Of a stretch of DNA of 64,000 bases, positions 62,603 to 64,000 are shown in pieces. The position numbers and the translations under genes were made by a program. How positions within the stretch are numbered: the stretch's first letter is position 1; each line of letters begins with the position of its first letter. The DNA comes from Trifolium pratense (taxonomy: Eukaryota > Streptophyta > Magnoliopsida > Fabales > Fabaceae): positions 310,001 through 374,000 of the forward strand of contig NC_060061.1 of NCBI RefSeq assembly GCF_020283565.1, read 5' to 3'. Below the pieces are notes generated by a model. That model did not search any database, was not told the DNA's origin, and worked only from the letters and a program-made list of their open reading frames with translations.

Positions 62603-64000
62603 CTAACTACTTATTGATTCTTGATTATCATTTTTGCGGCTAATTTTCTGAAGCACTTCTACCACATGACTCATGGTAGGTCTCTTGTCTTTCTCTTCTT
62701 CAACACATTGTAAAGCCACTTCAGCCAAAGTTTCAACTTCATTTTCATCACAACCTTCTTCAATGTTGGGATCCATAATTTCTTTAACCCATGAAATACT
62801 TTCCTTTCTTTTCTCTCTCAACCACATAACCAAACCTAGCTTCTCTTGTCCAGTTCCCACATCAACATCTTTTGTTGCACTATTTCCGGTTATCATTTCT
62901 AACACAACTATTCCGTAGCTATAAACATCAACTTTAGATGTTATAGAATGATTCAAAATCCACTCAGGTGCCATGTAACCTCTTGTTCCTCGTATCTTTG
63001 AAAAACTAGAGAATTTAGGATCATTCCTATTTCTCGATTTCGACAAACCAAAATCTGCCACCTTTGGTTGATAGTTAGAATCCAAAAGTATGTTATGCGG
63101 TTTTACATCGCAATGCAAAATCCACTCCAAACACTCCTCGTGAATATAGGCCAAACCTTTCGCGGTACCTAAAGCTATTTCAAACCTTTTTCCCCAATCC
63201 AATCTACTAGACTTTATATGTTCCGCTAAAGAACCATTTTCCAAGTACTCATACACAAGCATTTGATGTTTTCGCTCTACACAATAACCATACAACTCAA
63301 TCAAGTTCATGTGGTTAAGTCTTCCAATGCTACTAACTTCGGCGAGAAACTCCTCTTCACCTTGATTAGCTTCCTTGACTCTCTTCACCGCTATAATTCG
63401 TTGATCCAACAATACACCTTTGTATACAATACCTCCCGCGCCTCTTCCAATCTCTTGACTAAAACTTTTTGTTGCTCTTTTCAATTCAGAATAACTGAAT
63501 TTTCTAAAACCAACCATATCATAAACTCTTGTAGCTGTTCTAGAAGTTTTTTGTTTTTTTCTTACAAAGAAAAACCACATCACAAATATGCACAAGATTT
63601 CTAGTCCTCCCATTCCACCTACAAACCAGAGCAAAAATCTTATATACCTTCCTTCGCGAAATTTGTTGTATGATGTTGCAAGAGTTACTGTTTTCAGATT
63701 CGATGAACAAACAAGTTTGTACTTGTCATCCATTGACTCCGTGTAAGTGTATGTACTGTTTACTGGCAATTTCAAGTGCAAATCAGCATTGAAATACGGT
63801 ATTCGATATGCATTTCGCAGCTGCATCTTCGGGTAACATGAATAAGTACCGGGTATACCAGTTCCGTCTTTGACATAGGCAAATTGAATGCCTTTGCAAT
63901 TGCATAATTGCAAACATAAATCTTTGCACTGTTCAAGTGTGTAATTTGTCAAGATTCCATAATCATAACCATATAACTCCACATTGGTTATAATTAGAAA
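62603..64000 (-). CDS. ZmPK1-like S-domain (G-type lectin) receptor kinase, C-terminal part; 5' end beyond window
   Basis: An open frame of about 465 codons running off the right edge without a start; the GTG at 63982 is not a likely initiator. Order on the protein: a PAN-like Cys-rich domain (…EQCKDLCLQLCNCKGIQF…CYPK), a spacer, one membrane helix (about residues 113-140 counted from that GTG), a basic juxtamembrane, then a full kinase domain. The kinase has a GRGAGGIVYKG loop, AVKRV Lys, [29 protein letters not shown] and DVYSYGIVVLEMITG. Cys before the catalytic Asp marks a non-RD kinase. The missing N-terminus should hold signal peptide, B-lectin and S-locus glycoprotein domains. Such receptors act at the plasma membrane in recognition and defence; the ligand is unknown. 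It is the only copy intact across the array breakpoint, hence the ancestral gene. The TRIM lies 179 bp beyond its stop. Confidence 0.88.
   Translation of the reverse strand, partial: FLIITNVELYGYDYGILTNYTLEQCKDLCLQLCNCKGIQFAYVKDGTGIPGTYSCYPKMQLRNAYRIPYFNADLHLKLPVNSTYTYTESMDDKYKLVCSSNLKTVTLATSYNKFREGRYIRFLLWFVGGMGGLEILCIFVMWFFFVRKKQKTSRTATRVYDMVGFRKFSYSELKRATKSFSQEIGRGAGGIVYKGVLLDQRIIAVKRVKEANQGEEEFLAEVSSIGRLNHMNLIELYGYCVERKHQMLVYEYLENGSLAEHIKSSRLDWGKRFEIALGTAKGLAYIHEECLEWILHCDVKPHNILLDSNYQPKVADFGLSKSRNRNDPKFSSFSKIRGTRGYMAPEWILNHSITSKVDVYSYGIVVLEMITGNSATKDVDVGTGQEKLGLVMWLREKRKESISWVKEIMDPNIEEGCDENEVETLAEVALQCVEEEKDKRPTMSHVVEVLQKISRKNDNQESISS

Larger units (their letters stand above)
58409..63430. 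repeat. Tandem array unit U10 (5,022 bp), last unit
   Basis: Ends inside the only kinase copy that continues past the common breakpoint (CAAT 63427-63430, then ACCTCCCGCG instead of GCATGAGTTG). LEA2, MITE and AT-rich inverted repeat are absent. It carries an LTR fragment and a TRIM array. Confidence 0.92.

Overview
The window is plant nuclear DNA. The genes have short exons, GT/AG introns and long AT-rich spacers, and they are embedded in LTR retrotransposons, TRIMs and MITEs. The retroelement types (SIRE/Maximus-like solo LTR ending in a C-run hairpin, Ogre-like LTR starting TGTCATACCC, Ty3/gypsy LTRs ending in TGTTACA) point to a papilionoid legume of the pea/clover/vetch group. That placement is an inference from remembered repeat styles, not from a search.

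Layout. Positions 1-2206 are the 3' part of a Ty3/gypsy-type LTR. Positions 2207-4719 are a minus-strand Ogre-like LTR. From 3679 to 63430 the DNA is one head-to-tail array of ten units (U1-U10, 3.9 to 7.3 kb each): U1 3679-10487, U2 10488-16240, U3 16241-21898, U4 21899-29203, U5 29204-36057, U6 36058-42907, U7 42908-48689, U8 48690-54469, U9 54470-58408, U10 58409-63430. A complete unit reads, left to right: Ogre-like LTR fragment; pyrimidine-rich (minus strand) spacer; a ~500-bp MITE with a 9-bp target duplication and several CACGTG palindromes; an AT-rich inverted repeat; a two-exon LEA2/NDR1-HIN1-like (NHL) gene on the plus strand; a convergent spacer; and the 3' part of a ZmPK1-like S-domain receptor kinase gene on the minus strand. 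U1-U8 carry the LEA2 gene (eight intact reading frames). U9 and U10 have lost it.

The array has a clear origin. Every internal kinase copy is cut at the same base, inside the ATP-binding glycine loop, and joined to the middle of the Ogre-like LTR at a shared CAAT. Only the last copy (U10, 62603 to beyond 64000) continues through the break into an intact glycine loop, membrane segment and PAN-like domain. Only the first unit continues leftward into the rest of the LTR. This is what a founder tandem duplication with 4-bp microhomology, followed by unequal crossing-over, would leave.

Later events are layered on top: a fold-back Mutator-like element in U1; a solo LTR nested in the MITE of U4-U6; a 48-bp deletion of the DFG region plus a stop codon in the kinase copies of U3-U5; a very recent duplication giving near-identical U7 and U8; loss of LEA2 in U10 and a chimeric U9; and a four-LTR tandem TRIM in U10. 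A 500-N gap (26281-26780) splits the U4 LEA2 first exon, although its two flanks already join perfectly. The sequence just right of it is rich in single-base indels, so copy number and the U4/U5 defects need care.

Functionally, the LEA2/NHL proteins (plasma-membrane-anchored, stress or defence associated) and the S-domain receptor kinase (non-RD, defence-receptor type) are convergent neighbours. I see no operon-like or defence-island system and no clearly new molecular machine. The interest lies in the structural history of the array, the TE-borne regulatory motifs upstream of the eight LEA2 genes, and the LTR-kinase chimeras.
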